NCBI GenBank assembly: GCA_022410635.1
Contig: JAJVDF010000125.1
Span: 2,368,744 to 2,432,743, forward strand
DNA length: 64,000 nt
Direction: 5' to 3'
Source of the DNA: Tretioscincus oriximinensis
Lineage: Eukaryota; Chordata; Lepidosauria; Squamata; Gymnophthalmidae
Under the pieces are notes generated by a model. It had not been told where the DNA came from. It searched no databases and was given only the letters and a program-made list of their open reading frames with translations. The translations under genes and the position numbers were made by a program. Shown one piece after another: positions 11,071 through 22,288 of this stretch (positions are counted from its first letter, which is position 1; each line of letters starts with the position of its first letter).

Positions 11071-11145
11071 CCTTATTCTGGGTTATATCTCAAAATAGGG
11101 ATCTGTCACCTACATTCTAGACTATGGCAAATTAGCCAGGAATCA
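11071..11145 (+). mobile_element. Left half of a TATTCTGG-end MITE
   Basis: The start CCTTATTCTGGGTTATATCT and the following CACCTACATTCTAGACTATG match the copies at 6590 and 37041. The right half is absent because the sequence passes into a CR1 3' end at about 11146. Confidence 0.45.
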
Positions 11146-11646
11146 AAGAACATAAGAAGAGCCATACTGGTCGATAGTCCAGCATTCTGTCTCATACAAA
11201 GGCCCGCCAGATGTACCTGGGCTGTCTGAACAGAGGAAAGCAAAATATACATCTGTTCATGACTCCCAGAAAATGGAATTTCAGGAGTATTTCCTGTTGT
11301 TCCATCCTGGAGGCAGCATCCAGACATCCATCCTAGTACCTATTTATACCCTTGTTATCCATAAATCTGTCTAGTCCTGTCTTGAAGCTTTCCATGCTGT
11401 TAGCTACCACCACCACTTCAGGAAGTAAATTCCATAGGCTGATGACCCTCTGGGTGAAAAAATACTTTCATTTGCCTGTTTTAACTATTCTGCCATCAGT
11501 TTTAAGGAGTGCNCTCTGCTCCTAGTGTTGTGTGATAAAGAAAACATTTTTTTCTATTCACCCTATCCATCCCATGCATTATTTTGTACACTTCAATCAG
11601 ATCACCCCTCAAACGTCTCCTTTCCAGGCTGAAGAGGCCCAAATCC
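11146..11646 (-). mobile_element. CR1 LINE 3' end
   Basis: The minus strand carries the last part of CR1 ORF2 (FSLERRRLRGDLIEVYK-like near 11580-11640, then an NTRxxxHSLKLM-like stretch) and the 3'UTR ending in the TTCTTATGTTC-type tail at 11146. Numerous substitutions and an N at 11513; 5'-truncated and inactive. Confidence 0.8.
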
Positions 11647-11757
11647 TTATTCCAAGATATAATCCAACATAAAGCTCAAGCAGCATTGGGCAAAGAACTA
11701 GCTAAACCTTATTTAGATCACAAAAAACATGGAGGAGAGGTTTGCTCATTGGTTCAG

Positions 11758-12235
11758 CATTTATTTACTTTATTTGTTTACTGATATAATTCACTCTATG
11801 CCTAAGGATCCCAAGGCAGATCAACAGCAAAACAATAATAATAGTTAAAATAGGACAGTTAAAAATGATACTATGCCTAAAAATATTTTTTCAGCTGAAG
11901 GCCAGGATGAGCATATGCTCATCAATCAGAGTCTACACACACATAGTGTAAGTGCCTGTTGCATCTCAGAAGGGAAACCATTCTAGGGGCTATCACAGAA
12001 AAGACCCTTTTACTTGCCCACACCCCTATGATGACTGAAAAAGGTGGGTCTGTCAAGAAGTCCTCATTGGAAAATCTTAGATTACAGGCAGGTTGGTATG
12101 GGTCAATACAAAATCACTTTGGATTGTTCAAGAATCATGAAAAACAACACGTGAGACATTGTAGTTATTCTTCCATTATACAGAGTAAAACAATCGAGAG
12201 CCAATGTTTATCTAAAGTCATGTGTGGACATTGAT
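11758..12235 (-). mobile_element. L2-like LINE 3' fragment
   Basis: The minus-strand tail region (TATTTACTTTATTTG, then CTGAAGGCCAGG on this strand) and the upstream C-terminal coding remnant correspond to the better preserved copy at 59639-60622. The landmarks are the ACCATTCTAGGGGC and CTTAGATTACAGGCAGGTTGG stretches. Highly diverged. Confidence 0.55.
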
Positions 12236-12239
12236 TTGT

Positions 12240-13560
12240 TTATTAATTTATGTGATTGACAAGCACCAGTACTGCATTATATTACAGATGGACAAAGGTT
12301 TTTACATATTGTACTGCATTAAAAGAAAATCCCCATACTTTAAGAACAGTTTTATATCTAGTGTGTTATGCTTCCCACTAGCATCAATACATTCTGGCCT
12401 CTAAATAGATATTTTAAGCTAGCAGTTTAGCCCGTTTGATGTCAAAACTGTTTTGAAGCTTCTAGAAAACCTAGCTATACTAAATTAACTGGTTACATTT
12501 GCTGCAGGAGAATGATGTCATTCCTAGTTAAATACATAAAACAAAGGCTGCCTTTGAAACACTACTCTCAGCAAATGTTGCTAAGTGATAGACTTGATCC
12601 TACTGAGGGAGTCACAGAAAACTGCATATGTGTTCAGTTGGTGTTTTCTGAACTATCAGAAAAACACCCAGAGAGCTATAGATCTAATTCATGCTGTGTT
12701 CTCAGAGAGAAAATGACTGCTTTACAAAGTTTACAATAAGTATATAACTGCCACAAATTGCTGTGTGGGGACCCTGGTGTAACCTGAATGGTGTGATGTA
12801 TATGATTTTCTTGTTAGCCTTCACACCAGCCCTGTGTATAAATCTGTATTTCAGTTCACATTGTGTAACGACTTGCAATGCACAAGCAGAAAGGTCTTCT
12901 GCATCATGAACTATGACTATGATTTGTGACCCACTTATTTTTGCTTCCACAGTCAGAATGGTAGTAGTATGCAAGAGAAGCTCAAATATTGCATACTTTG
13001 CTCAGTTTATGTATTTATTCNTTAAATTTCTATCTTAATTTTTGTGGCCTGAGTATATACTAGGCTGAAAAATCCCTTCATAATCCACAACACGAATCAA
13101 TACAACACAAACATTATTTGCTTTCCTTGTGCGAAACAATGAACCTATGGATATTTTACTGGCAGCCCTATCTCTCTTTCAAAGGATCGTGCTATANAAA
13201 ACCTCCCTACAAAGGTTCCTGAAGGGAAATGGTCAGTAACCAAGAGTTTCAAAGTTGGATGGACTCTTGCTTTATTCAGGGAAACCAGTTGCTAAAGTTC
13301 CGCAACTCATTCAGCAGATNCCAATATTTGAAGCCAGCCTGGCAGAATATTGGCAGAAATAATGGACTAATGACCACATTAAGATACATGGGCAAAATGT
13401 GCCTAGTTGAGACTTGAAGATCATGGTATTTCCCTCTGAGCACATCTCTGGACATCAGCAAACAACCTTAGTGAGAAAACATTTGGAGTGCTTGTGATCC
13501 ATAAGTACCCCATCTGGTTTGCATTCCACCTGGTGGGATTCTGTGACATGTCCAAAATGA
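12240..13560. other. Non-coding, nothing recognised
   Basis: AT-rich sequence with three Ns. Short frames have no family features. Confidence 0.3.
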
Positions 13561-13565
13561 ATACT

Positions 13566-13925
13566 AGAAGCTATGTAGTTTGGAAAAAAAATTCAAGGCA
13601 TTAGTGAGAAATATATACACAGCAAATACAGCCAAACTACAAATTAACTATTCGTATACAGAACATTTTGTAATAAAAAGAGGAATTAGACAAGATTACT
13701 CCAACACTTTTCAACCTGGCCATGGAACCATTAATGACCATATTGAGAGAAGATAACACTATTCTTCCATACAATTTAAATGGCATACAAATAAAAGTAC
13801 GAAATGACATTAATACGTTGTTATTTACTAACCACCTACTGCAAGTAGCACCACAAATCATGTGTCATTTACAAAATTTTGAGCAACTATCTGGATTGAA
13901 ACTCCAGGAAATATGACAAAATGTA
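13566..13925 (+). pseudogene. L1-clade reverse transcriptase remnant
   Basis: The plus strand reads KFKALVRNIYTANTAKLQIN, then FVIKRGIRQ, then (frame-shifted) PTLFNLAMEPL, NLNGIQIK, and a block ending FEQLSGLKL. This matches the L1 RT order: an A-x-V-x-V-N-G region, RGTRQGCPLSP, LFxLAxEPL, the catalytic YADD site, and F-x-x-x-S-G-x-K-x-N. The catalytic region is lost (NDINTLLF where YADDVLLF would be), and RQGCPLSP is disrupted. An old, inactive L1 copy, distinct from the L1-like element at the end of the window. Confidence 0.6.
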
Positions 13926-14067
13926 TTTTTGGAATTGAGATTTTTTNAAAAAATAATTATTTTTTTGCATTTATTTATACATTTTCATAGAAAGAGCTGC
14001 TCATAGGTCTTACAGTAGACCAACACAAAGGCACGACTCTGATAATATGATAGCTGGACTGTATTTG

Positions 14068-14135
14068 GATATTTTATCCTGCCCTATACTCAAAGGTCTC
14101 AGGGTGGGTAACAACAATAAAAGCAGTGTACAAAA
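14068..14135 (-). mobile_element. L2-like LINE 3' tail
   Basis: CCTGCCCTATACTCAAAGG and TCTCAGGGTGGG are the complement of the conserved CACCCTGAGACCTTCGGGTA end of the L2-like family. Confidence 0.6.
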
Positions 14136-14795
14136 ATAAAGCCGCCCCAAGTCTTAAGATCTGCAAAGGAGGCTCTCCAGACTGTACCTCCTTTCCATGT
14201 GGCAACAAAACTGGGAAGCTGGGATAAGGCATTCTCCATGGCAGCCCCCAGACTATGGAACAGTTTCCCACTTGTGGGCTGCAAATGCACTACACTTTAA
14301 AATGAGAGTGAACATGGAGTTGCAGCATGTTGGGTGCACTAAAANCCAAATCCAAAGTGCTCTCACCTCCCTCAATCCGCATAGCTATATGTGCCGGAAA
14401 TGGAATTGGGTCTATAACGAGAATTGGACACAGTTCCTTGCAATTGGTTTTAACAGCACTGGCTCCCCCTCTGCTGAGCCACAGCTTCATCCACCCTCTT
14501 CCTTCGCCAGCCAACTTATCTTCACATTTACACAAGCTCAGGAAACACTCTTCTCCCTCGTGGGGATCCCTGCCTTACCAGCACCAAACAAGCCTGGCCA
14601 GGTGCTGCTGTGGGTCAGTGATGATAGGAAGCNCCCCGAACCCTGGAGGAGAAGGAGAANANAAGGCAGCTGACCAGGCTTGGGTGATGGTAAGACAGAG
14701 ATTTGATTTTAATATGTTGGGNTTTTTTTNTTGTTAACCACCCTGAGACTTTCAGCTATAGGGCAGTATAGAAATGTAAATAAAGAAATACATAT
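14136..14795 (+). mobile_element. L2-like LINE 3' end, interrupted
   Basis: At 14155-14290 the plus strand carries the C-terminal coding region (GATCTGCAAAGGAGGCTCTC, then the APRLWNSFP-like block). At 14725-14795 it carries the 3' end ACCACCCTGAGACTTTCAGC plus an AAATAAAG tail. Between them (about 14335-14690) lies a GC-richer insertion with four Ns that I cannot assign. It faces away from the minus-strand tail immediately upstream, so two insertions or a rearrangement are needed. Confidence 0.6.
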
Positions 14796-14799
14796 TAAA

Positions 14800-16990
14800 A
14801 ATAGAATCTGAAAGTGAGTAGGAGAATTTGTTTGTTTAGCCAAATGCCAGTCAGTACATGGTGATCGACTTGGAAGGGGTGTGGCTTTCTTTCTATCCCA
14901 AAGGAAGGGGAGGCTGGAGCCCAGGAGTGGGTGTGGTTTCCCATGGTTTCCCTGGGAGCCGCATGAAGAGGAATTAGCCAGGAGGGTAGTGTGTGAGTAT
15001 TTACCTGACCCTAGAAGGCTAATCTGTGAGTGAAATTAAGTTTAGGAAGAAAACTTGTGTGAGAAAGATTTACGTCAAATAGAAAGATTGTTTGAGACAT
15101 TTTGACTACGAACACACTAGGAATAAAAATGGATGCGACAGTGAATTTGGTGTCCTCTGTGTACATTTGGCTACCAGAAAAACCAACTGCAAAGCGCTCC
15201 CATCTTCCTCAGTACGCACACCACTCGTTTCTGCTACAGAGTTCTTTGTCAAAGATCTGCCGTTTTTTGCCATTCACATTAATTCTACTGGTACCTGCAC
15301 TTACCTCTGGCTACTTCATTCCCAGCAACAAGAGCAGCACCAGATGCTACTTCCCCCCTCCTCCAGGAAGAGAAGTGACCCAGCTGCAGTTGGATCTTGA
15401 AAGAAGCCTCCTCTCCACCCACTTCCTGAGCAGCGAAAAAGGTGGGTGTCTCTGACCTAGTAGAGGAAAGTTGTCACAGTCAAGGTGAAAAAACTATGAA
15501 AGGATGGGGTACTTGGTAAAGGCGCTCTGTATCCCAACTCAGGGAAAGTCCTTTAGCCTAGGTAGACCTAAGTAGAGTCCATCTGTTGTATTTTATTGGT
15601 TTACTATGGAACCTGCTGAACAGCTCTTCTCCTAAGGGAAAGCTGGACATATAGTATATAGATTTAAAGCAGCTGTTTCACAGAGCTCTTGATATTGCAA
15701 TGGGGTGATTTAAAAAACAACAAGAAGGTATTAAAACTTTTGTGTGTGTGTTTTTTTGGTGGGGGGGGAGCTAAGGCAACATAGCACCTGTCACACTCCA
15801 TGCACCTAATTCAAAGGAAATGTATGCTGGTTGTGTTACACATATGCTGTGCTGGGCAGAAAGATCTTGCCTGTCTGTCTGACCATTTTTAAAATGAGAA
15901 AAATTGGAAGATCGTTTGGACTTGATATAATGATTATTCCCAGACCCTCATCAGAAATCATCCTTAATGAGAGGAGTGAAACTTAATGGACTGATTTTCT
16001 ACAGAGTTCCTTTTCTTCTCAGCAAGCTTGTTACTTTTTATGGGAGCAGTAAAATGTTCGTATCTTTGCATCTGTTAATGCCTAATGGGACAAACACCTG
16101 CTGTTTCTCTAATTGATGAATCTTCTGCACCAGCTAGCAATCTGGGACTGAATAACGGAATTATCGCTAGGTGCTTGCAACTTGTGATAAATAACTGCTT
16201 ACGAAAATTCAATTCTTAAGGGGTTTTGGATTGTTGCAGTGTTACACAGTATCAAGTAGTTTGTCACAGAATTTAAGCAAAACCATAACAAAGCTCTCCC
16301 CCATTAAAATAATATATAGTACTGTGTTCACATGATTTTACTTTGCAGTTACACTAGACCGTAAAAAGTCTCCTTTCGTTTTGCATGAATTTCCATTTCC
16401 TAATTTATGGCACTCCTAAAGCCCTGTATCAGAAGAACAATTTCAAACGTTCAGAAACACTTAACATTAATTAAGTAATAATGTATAAACCACAAACATT
16501 AGAACTAGGTAAGCACAAGCGTCCTTTTTAATTATCTGAAAAAACTGGTATTATGAAACCAAGACATAAAATCACTTGCTATTTGGCCTCATTGTTGTTA
16601 CTAACAAGGTTTGTCCATGTCAATAAAGTGCAATATCCAAATCAAGGAAGGAATTTGTAGCCCAGGCTGCAAACCAAGGCATTATACTGTATTTCTTAAT
16701 CTGCAGCCCGACGTAAATAACTTATTCCACTATTGTTAGATAGTCTGGAATACAGTATGGGTATTTCAGAATACAGCAGTCCAGATTGCGATTCACTCTG
16801 GACTAGCCAAATATCCAAATAAGTTAGGGGTAGACGGATGGAGCCTTAATTGTTGTTAGCGACTATTCCCTCTTTTCAAAGGTTTCAAGATTCCTATAGA
16901 TTTTTTCCTAGAAGTTCCCTCTCTGTCCTCAACACATCCTGGCAATTCTCATAACATTACAATTCCCAGAAATCATTGCTGCACTTGACT
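14800..16990. other. Non-coding; no gene seen
   Basis: The open frames at 15092-15455 show no family features. A short GTGTGTGTG-T7-GG run lies at 15740-15768. No transposon is recognised in this 2.2 kb. Confidence 0.3.
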
Positions 16991-16994
16991 GACA

Positions 16995-17069
16995 ACAAGC
17001 CCCAGCAGTGTTTGCGAGCCTGCATACAATTACCAGGTATTCTCTACTAGGCAAGAGCCAATGAGCGTT
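16995..17069 (+). repeat. 75-bp direct repeat, copy 1
   Basis: CAAGCCCCAG, TTTGCGAGCCTGCATACAAT, CAGGTATTCTCTACTAGGCA and AGAGC are shared with 17645-17719 at about 89% identity, offset exactly 650 bp. Confidence 0.8.
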
Positions 17070-17644
17070 GTATCTTGACTTGCCATGCTTAGTCAAAAAA
17101 CCTGGAGAAAGGCATCCCTATTATTATCATTTAGCTTAGGGAACTTTCATAAAGGGTTCTGGGATTGCATGCCTGGTAAAGGGGATGGGTAGGTTGAACG
17201 CACTTCTGGAGTCAGTGAGGGGGCTGCACACAAGAAAGATCCTTGAGACCCCATCAAAACCTCTCAAAACCATCAAAACTGGCTGGGCAGTATGGCTTCT
17301 GCTGGACAGCTGGGGCCAGGAGGACAGGTATTGCTGACCCACCAGCAGCCATGGCTCCATGTCACCGGGTGTGGGGCACTGGGTCCACTACAATGCCCAG
17401 GCTGGGCAGATTTGGTGGGGCCTGCCACGTCACTTGGTGTGCGCAGCCTCAGGGGTCCATGTCATGGGGGTGTAGCCTGCCTTTACCGAGTCAGGCAGGG
17501 TGGCTGACTAGAACTGGGAGTCAAGATGCTGCACCTGCACCCTCCTACTCAAGCCATGGCCTATTTCCTTCCACTTTTGGGTTAACTTTGCCAGCAGTTA
17601 ATTTAAGTATTTGGTGTCGTCCCTCAGTCACTTAGCTGTACCCA
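17070..17644. other. 575-bp GC-richer segment between direct repeats
   Basis: Unlike its flanks this segment is GC-rich and holds a 130-codon chance frame. The flanking direct repeats suggest a segmental duplication or an insertion, but no terminal motif or target duplication was found. Confidence 0.3.
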
Positions 17645-17719
17645 GCAAGCCCCAGTATCCTTTGCGAGCCTGCATACAATTCCCAGGTATTCTCTACTAG
17701 GCAAGAGCAAATGAACGTT
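17645..17719 (+). repeat. 75-bp direct repeat, copy 2
   Basis: Second copy of 16995-17069, differing at about eight positions, with no indel. Confidence 0.8.
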
Positions 17720-18560
17720 TTACAGTTTGCGTACTGAAAATCTGAGACAGCTTTTTTCAGACTTTACAAAATGGAGGCTGCTAAATTGAATAATACAAGA
17801 AGGCTACTTACTCCACTGTAAAGACCTTTAGAGCATGTGGAATGCTGGATATGCATGGTTCCGTGTGGTGGACAGATGATAAATTGTCTCCAAAGTGCAA
17901 AAAACAGAAACTGAGGATTGGGCCTCTATCCTGATTTTAACAGAACTGTCACTTGTAGCTCCTGTGAGGTTATTATTAGCTCCTTGCTTTTGAGGTCACT
18001 TAACTTTCCTTTAGTTTGTTATGCAGCAGATCAATGGAGTCATTATTATATCAAAAATATTACACTATTTCCCAGTTTACCTTTCTTCACTACACACCAG
18101 TGCTGAGCACATTCTGCACCATTTCCAGTGAAACTTCTTCCCAAGATTAGACTATATTGCATAGTTTGGTCACTTAAACCTGAACAAGATTTACTTTTAA
18201 TTTTTTCAATGGGAGCATAAATTTGTATACAGTTTGGGGTTTTGTAATTGTGCATAATGGGAACATACCATCTTTTTATCTAACCTTTGTCCTCTACAAC
18301 TGATTTGAATTACATTTCTCATGACTATCACCTAAGGTTACCACATACTCTGATTAATTCATGACTATCATGGAGTTTGGGATAAACCCAAGTTGACAAG
18401 CCAATTTTTAAAATTTGCTCTAAGCTTGTCTTCCACTGCGTAACCTGACACATGCACTTCAATAGAAACAGATTGTACTGTTGGTTGATGCTTATGTGCA
18501 CACACATAATACAATAAGTTGTAATGATATCAGTCTCAAATAGGATGTGGCTCCTTTAAG
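17720..18560. other. Non-coding, nothing recognised
   Basis: No gene or repeat seen in this AT-rich interval. Confidence 0.3.
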
Positions 18561-18564
18561 GATG

Positions 18565-19565
18565 TAGGCTGCGTGTACACGATGATCGAAAAAGCTCTAT
18601 AAAGTTATATTCCAGAATATAGCAATTGCATGTCCGTGCACATCACGAAGCTATATTCCGGAATATAACAATTGCATGTCAGTGTATAGCTCTGTGCTTC
18701 AGCTATGACCTCCTTCCAGCCAGCATACATGCTTCAGCTATGCCCTCCTTCCAGCCAGCCCTCCACCTGGCTTCAGGGGCTGCTGCCTGGAGATTGGATC
18801 TAGGAAGTGATGAGCAGGACATCATTGCTGTCAAATGGTTCAGCTGAGGCAAGGAGGAGGAGGTGGGGAGGTTGACAGGACTTCTGTCAATGCTGCTCGT
18901 TGCTTTGCTGAGCTGATCTCCAGGCAGCAGCCCTCGAAGCCAGGCAGAGGGCTGGCTGGAAGGAAGGCACAGCCAAAGCAATACGGCGGAGCCAGCTGTG
19001 AGTCACAAGAAGCCTTTTCCTAAGCCCAGCCAGTCCTCCGCCTGCTTTCATGGGTTGCTGCCTGGAGATCAGCTCAGCAAAGCGACGAGCAACATTGACA
19101 GAAGTCCTGTCAACTTCTCCTCCTCACCTTAGCCGAACCATTTGACAGCGACGACATCCTGCTCGTTTCTTTGCCGAGCTGATCTCCAGGCAGCACCCCC
19201 TGAAAGCAGGCAGAGGGCTGGCCGGGCTTAGGAAAAGGCAGGCAGATTTCCTTGCCGAAGCAAGGAGGTGGCACTTCCTCCTGTCATCTCTCCCCTCCTG
19301 TCATCTCTCCCCTCCTGTCTTTCGCACCATGTGTGCACACAGGAGAGGAAGGGGGTTGGTTACGAGAGACAGAGTTTGGCTGCGAGATGATGGAGGTTCT
19401 CTGCAATGATGCCTGAATGAAGCAATAGTTTATTCTGGGATAAATGGCGTTTATTACAGGAGGACCGCTGAAACATGCTTAACACGTGTGGCCGAACCTT
19501 CCTCATCTCGCTACGACTGAGGAAGAAAATAGTCGTTTGCACTCAGCCGTAGTCATGGGAGCATG
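18565..19565. mobile_element. Composite non-autonomous element with four alternating inverted GC-rich modules
   Basis: It begins near GCGTGTACACGATGATCG, followed by a tandem pair of an ATATTCCRGAATATARCAAT unit (18607-18680). The core has two adjacent imperfect hairpins, 18747-18963 and 19012-19239. Each uses the module GCTGCCTGGAGATCAGCTCA in direct and then inverted orientation, so the module occurs four times in alternating orientation. The rear part (19403-19560, GATGCCTGAAT onward) is shared with 21415-21565, as is the front unit with 21209-21250. No transposase frame. Exact ends are unclear. Confidence 0.5.
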
Positions 19566-19569
19566 AAAG

Positions 19570-21170
19570 AGTAGAGAGGTTAACACTTAGTTTGTCTGAA
19601 TTGGTGCTGGAAGCATCTTTTAAGTGGAGGTCTGTGCAAAAGTTTGTGATCAACATGTTAAAACACCATTGATGTCTGCACTGCTGATATAATAGGGTTG
19701 GTTATGTATTAAAGATAACATTATACAGTAACTTGGTAGATTTGGAAAATTCCAAGCTAGATTTAAAGGAGGAAGGGTCTTGGACCTGTTAATTTATTGG
19801 GAGAAATTAGCTTGGGTTAACAGTTTGTGTTTCACGTTAGTTACCTTGTGTTAATAAAGTCAATTCTTGGTGGAAAGAAGAGTATTATAGAACTAAGTGT
19901 GGGAGAAAACTCAGATTGGAGATACACATTGGGAACCTGAATTTGACCTTCCTGAGGGAACTGGTGGCAGCATACTATTAAGAAAACACCACAACATCAT
20001 ATCAAACATAAATCTTTAATATCTTACAACACTTTAATACATAATAATAAAATTCAGTATTAGTATTCAATATTGCCTGTTTACATTCATATTGGCAACA
20101 TACCAATCATTTTAGTAACCTAAACTTTATATAAAAGCAAATAACAAGTTAGTGTGAGGGGTTCGGCTGTGGTATGATAATACAACTGCCCAGCCCAGAA
20201 GGTGAGGGCAAAGAAGTCATTTGCTCACTTGCTCCTGCTTCAATATGTTTCCAGGACTGGGGCTCTGCAGGCAGACCAGTACTGTAGCTGTGGGCCACCA
20301 GTTGGCAGTCTATCAGCCAACAGCTGGGCAAGCCAGGCAGTCTGAGTGAGCAGTGCCTATTATCCTTGTTGCCGCTGCCTCTGCTGCCTCTGCTGCCGTT
20401 GCCACCAACCCCACCAACCAGCTGACGATGCAGTACCTGCCTGCACTGCCACTATCACCACTGAGGTCTGGTAAGTACTGAGAGTGAAGGAGGCTTTTGA
20501 AGAACTGCCATTTTAAAAACTCATGAGCCTACAGGGGGGGGAGGGGCATGGATTGGGATGGGGAAGGAATGGCTTAGGGAAGGGGCATGGGTTGCAGTGT
20601 GATTTCAAATATGGTAACCTTACTGTTGCCCAGCATAATTTTGGTAGAACTGCTAGGGAAGCTTTCAATTAAAAATGCTGTGTTTCCCTAATCTTTATTG
20701 TGCACTGAAAGCAAGGGGGGGTGGTTGGGTTTGAACATACAGAGCACTACTCTATCATTAAATTGGAAAGGAATTACTAGAATAAAAACCCAAAATAAAA
20801 TTCCCTTTTGAGACTTATGATTGCTGTGTTCCCATCATTGCATGAGGAAGACACCTTGATGTCACAGTAGGATAACAAAAGAGAATTAATGTGTGGAATT
20901 AATTTAAATTAAAGGAAATCACGATTTCTTCATCAGTTCATTGTGCATTATGTATGTAATAATGACCTCAAGCTACAACAAGACTGCTGAATATCAAGAG
21001 AGTAAAGTTATTACAGGCTCAACAACGGAGCCAATTTATCATCGGGGATCATGCCATTTCTTTCATTGGATATATTTAATTGAGATATTGAGTTGGAGAC
21101 CCTTTGATTTAGATTCATTCATAGAATAGAACTGAATTCTATATCCCCAACTTGGTGATAAGAGGTAGGG
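19570..21170. other. Non-coding; GC-rich low-complexity patch at 20340-20480
   Basis: Mostly AT-rich, with a (CTGCCTCTG)-like patch near 20380. Nothing else recognised. Confidence 0.3.
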
Positions 21171-21177
21171 CAATGTA

Positions 21178-21570
21178 GGCTAGGTGCACACAACAAAATA
21201 AAAACAATGCTATAATCCGGAATATAGCAATCGCATGTCCATGCACACCAAACATATATATTCCATGACCAATGTCCCAGTTCCGTAACATCGCTCATCG
21301 ATCTCATCAAAGTGCAGTCCGAGAATTTTTTGTTTTACTCACAACAGCCAATAGAAACAACAATAGTTTTAACATCTCACGTCTAATTTGTGCACACATA
21401 TACTCTCGAATGATGCCTGAATATCTGAGCAACAGTTTATTCCAGAAAAAAGGCATTTATTGTGGGTCAGTTACTGAAAAACACTTAGCACTTATACCCG
21501 AGTCTTCCAGTTTGCGCTACGAACAAGGCAGAAAAACGTCATGTGCATGCAACCATAGTTATGTTTTAAT
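21178..21570. mobile_element. Second copy of the 18.6-kb element family, without the GC-rich core
   Basis: GGTGCACACAACAAAAT and ATAATCCGGAATATAGCAAT at the left match 18575-18680. GATGCCTGAAT, AACAGTTTATTCC and GGCATTTATTGTGG at the right match 19400-19470. The hairpin core of the longer copy is replaced by about 150 bp of AT-rich sequence, so the two copies share ends but not the middle. Confidence 0.45.
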
Positions 21571-21695
21571 CCTCAGCCTCTCACTGCAAGTAGGCAATTA
21601 CAAACTATTTCCGTAACTCTGCCTGATGGATGTCCTTGGAAATGCCTATGTAGTTATCCAGGGGTCACCTATAATGTTTCTATCTCAACCTAAAC

Positions 21696-22280
21696 TAGGG
21701 TTGCCATATTCTGGTAACCCAAAACCGGGATGGGGGTGGGGTGCGCGTGCACGTGCGTGTGTGCGCATGTGCGCGTGCGCACATACGGACGCTTGTAGTG
21801 AGACAGGCAAAACCCCTGCCTGTCTCACTACAAGCGTCTGTGTGTGCGCGCACGCACGTGCGCGCACCTGCTCCTTCACTGGTGGCGGGGTTTCTCCCTG
21901 CTCTCGCCGCCAACTCGTCTGCAGCAGCGGAGCAAAAACGCTTGGGTTTGTGAGAGGAGAACAGAGCTGCCCTCCTGTCAGAAACCCAGGCGTTTCTAGA
22001 GGCGAGTTGGCGGGCAAGAGTAGAGCGAAACCCCGCCTCCAGCCAAGGAGCAGCGACGGCGCGCTCCGAGGGTCCTCCCAGGACCCCGGAAAGCGTTGCG
22101 TGCGCTGCAGCCGTCATCTGTGACGGCTGCTTTTCCTTTAAAATCCCGCCTTTTTACAGTCCCTGACGCAGCATCGGGGAATGTAAAAAGGCGGGATTTT
22201 AGCTTAAAACCCGGAGGGGACTATATTTTAGTCCCCAAAACCGGGTTTGTCCCGGTTTACCGGGACGTATGGCAACCCTA
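21696..22280. mobile_element. hAT-like MITE, 585 bp, exact 8-bp TSD, stacked hairpins
   Basis: It is flanked by identical 8-bp repeats ACCTAAAC (21688-21695 and 22281-22288). The termini are perfect inverted repeats TAGGGTTGCCAT / ATGGCAACCCTA. The interior is GC- and CpG-rich against AT-rich flanks. It contains three nested inverted repeats: CCCAAAACCGGG / CCCGGTTTACCGGG near the ends, GACGCTTGTAGTGAGACAGG and its complement at 21788-21838, and AAAATCCCGCCTTTTTAC and its complement at 22139-22201. No transposase; the open frames here are by-products of the composition. Confidence 0.85.
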
Positions 22281-22288
22281 ACCTAAAC

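Noticed and set aside
15092..15455. Overlapping 102- and 117-codon frames
   Set aside because: Two different frames over the same bases, neither with family features.
17243..17635. 130-codon open frame in GC-rich segment
   Set aside because: No motif or family features; stop-poor because of composition.
21626..22123. 165-codon open frame with Cys/Ala/Arg-rich translation
   Set aside because: It crosses the boundary of the hAT-like MITE and follows its GC-rich hairpins; overlapping frames on both strands are equally long.
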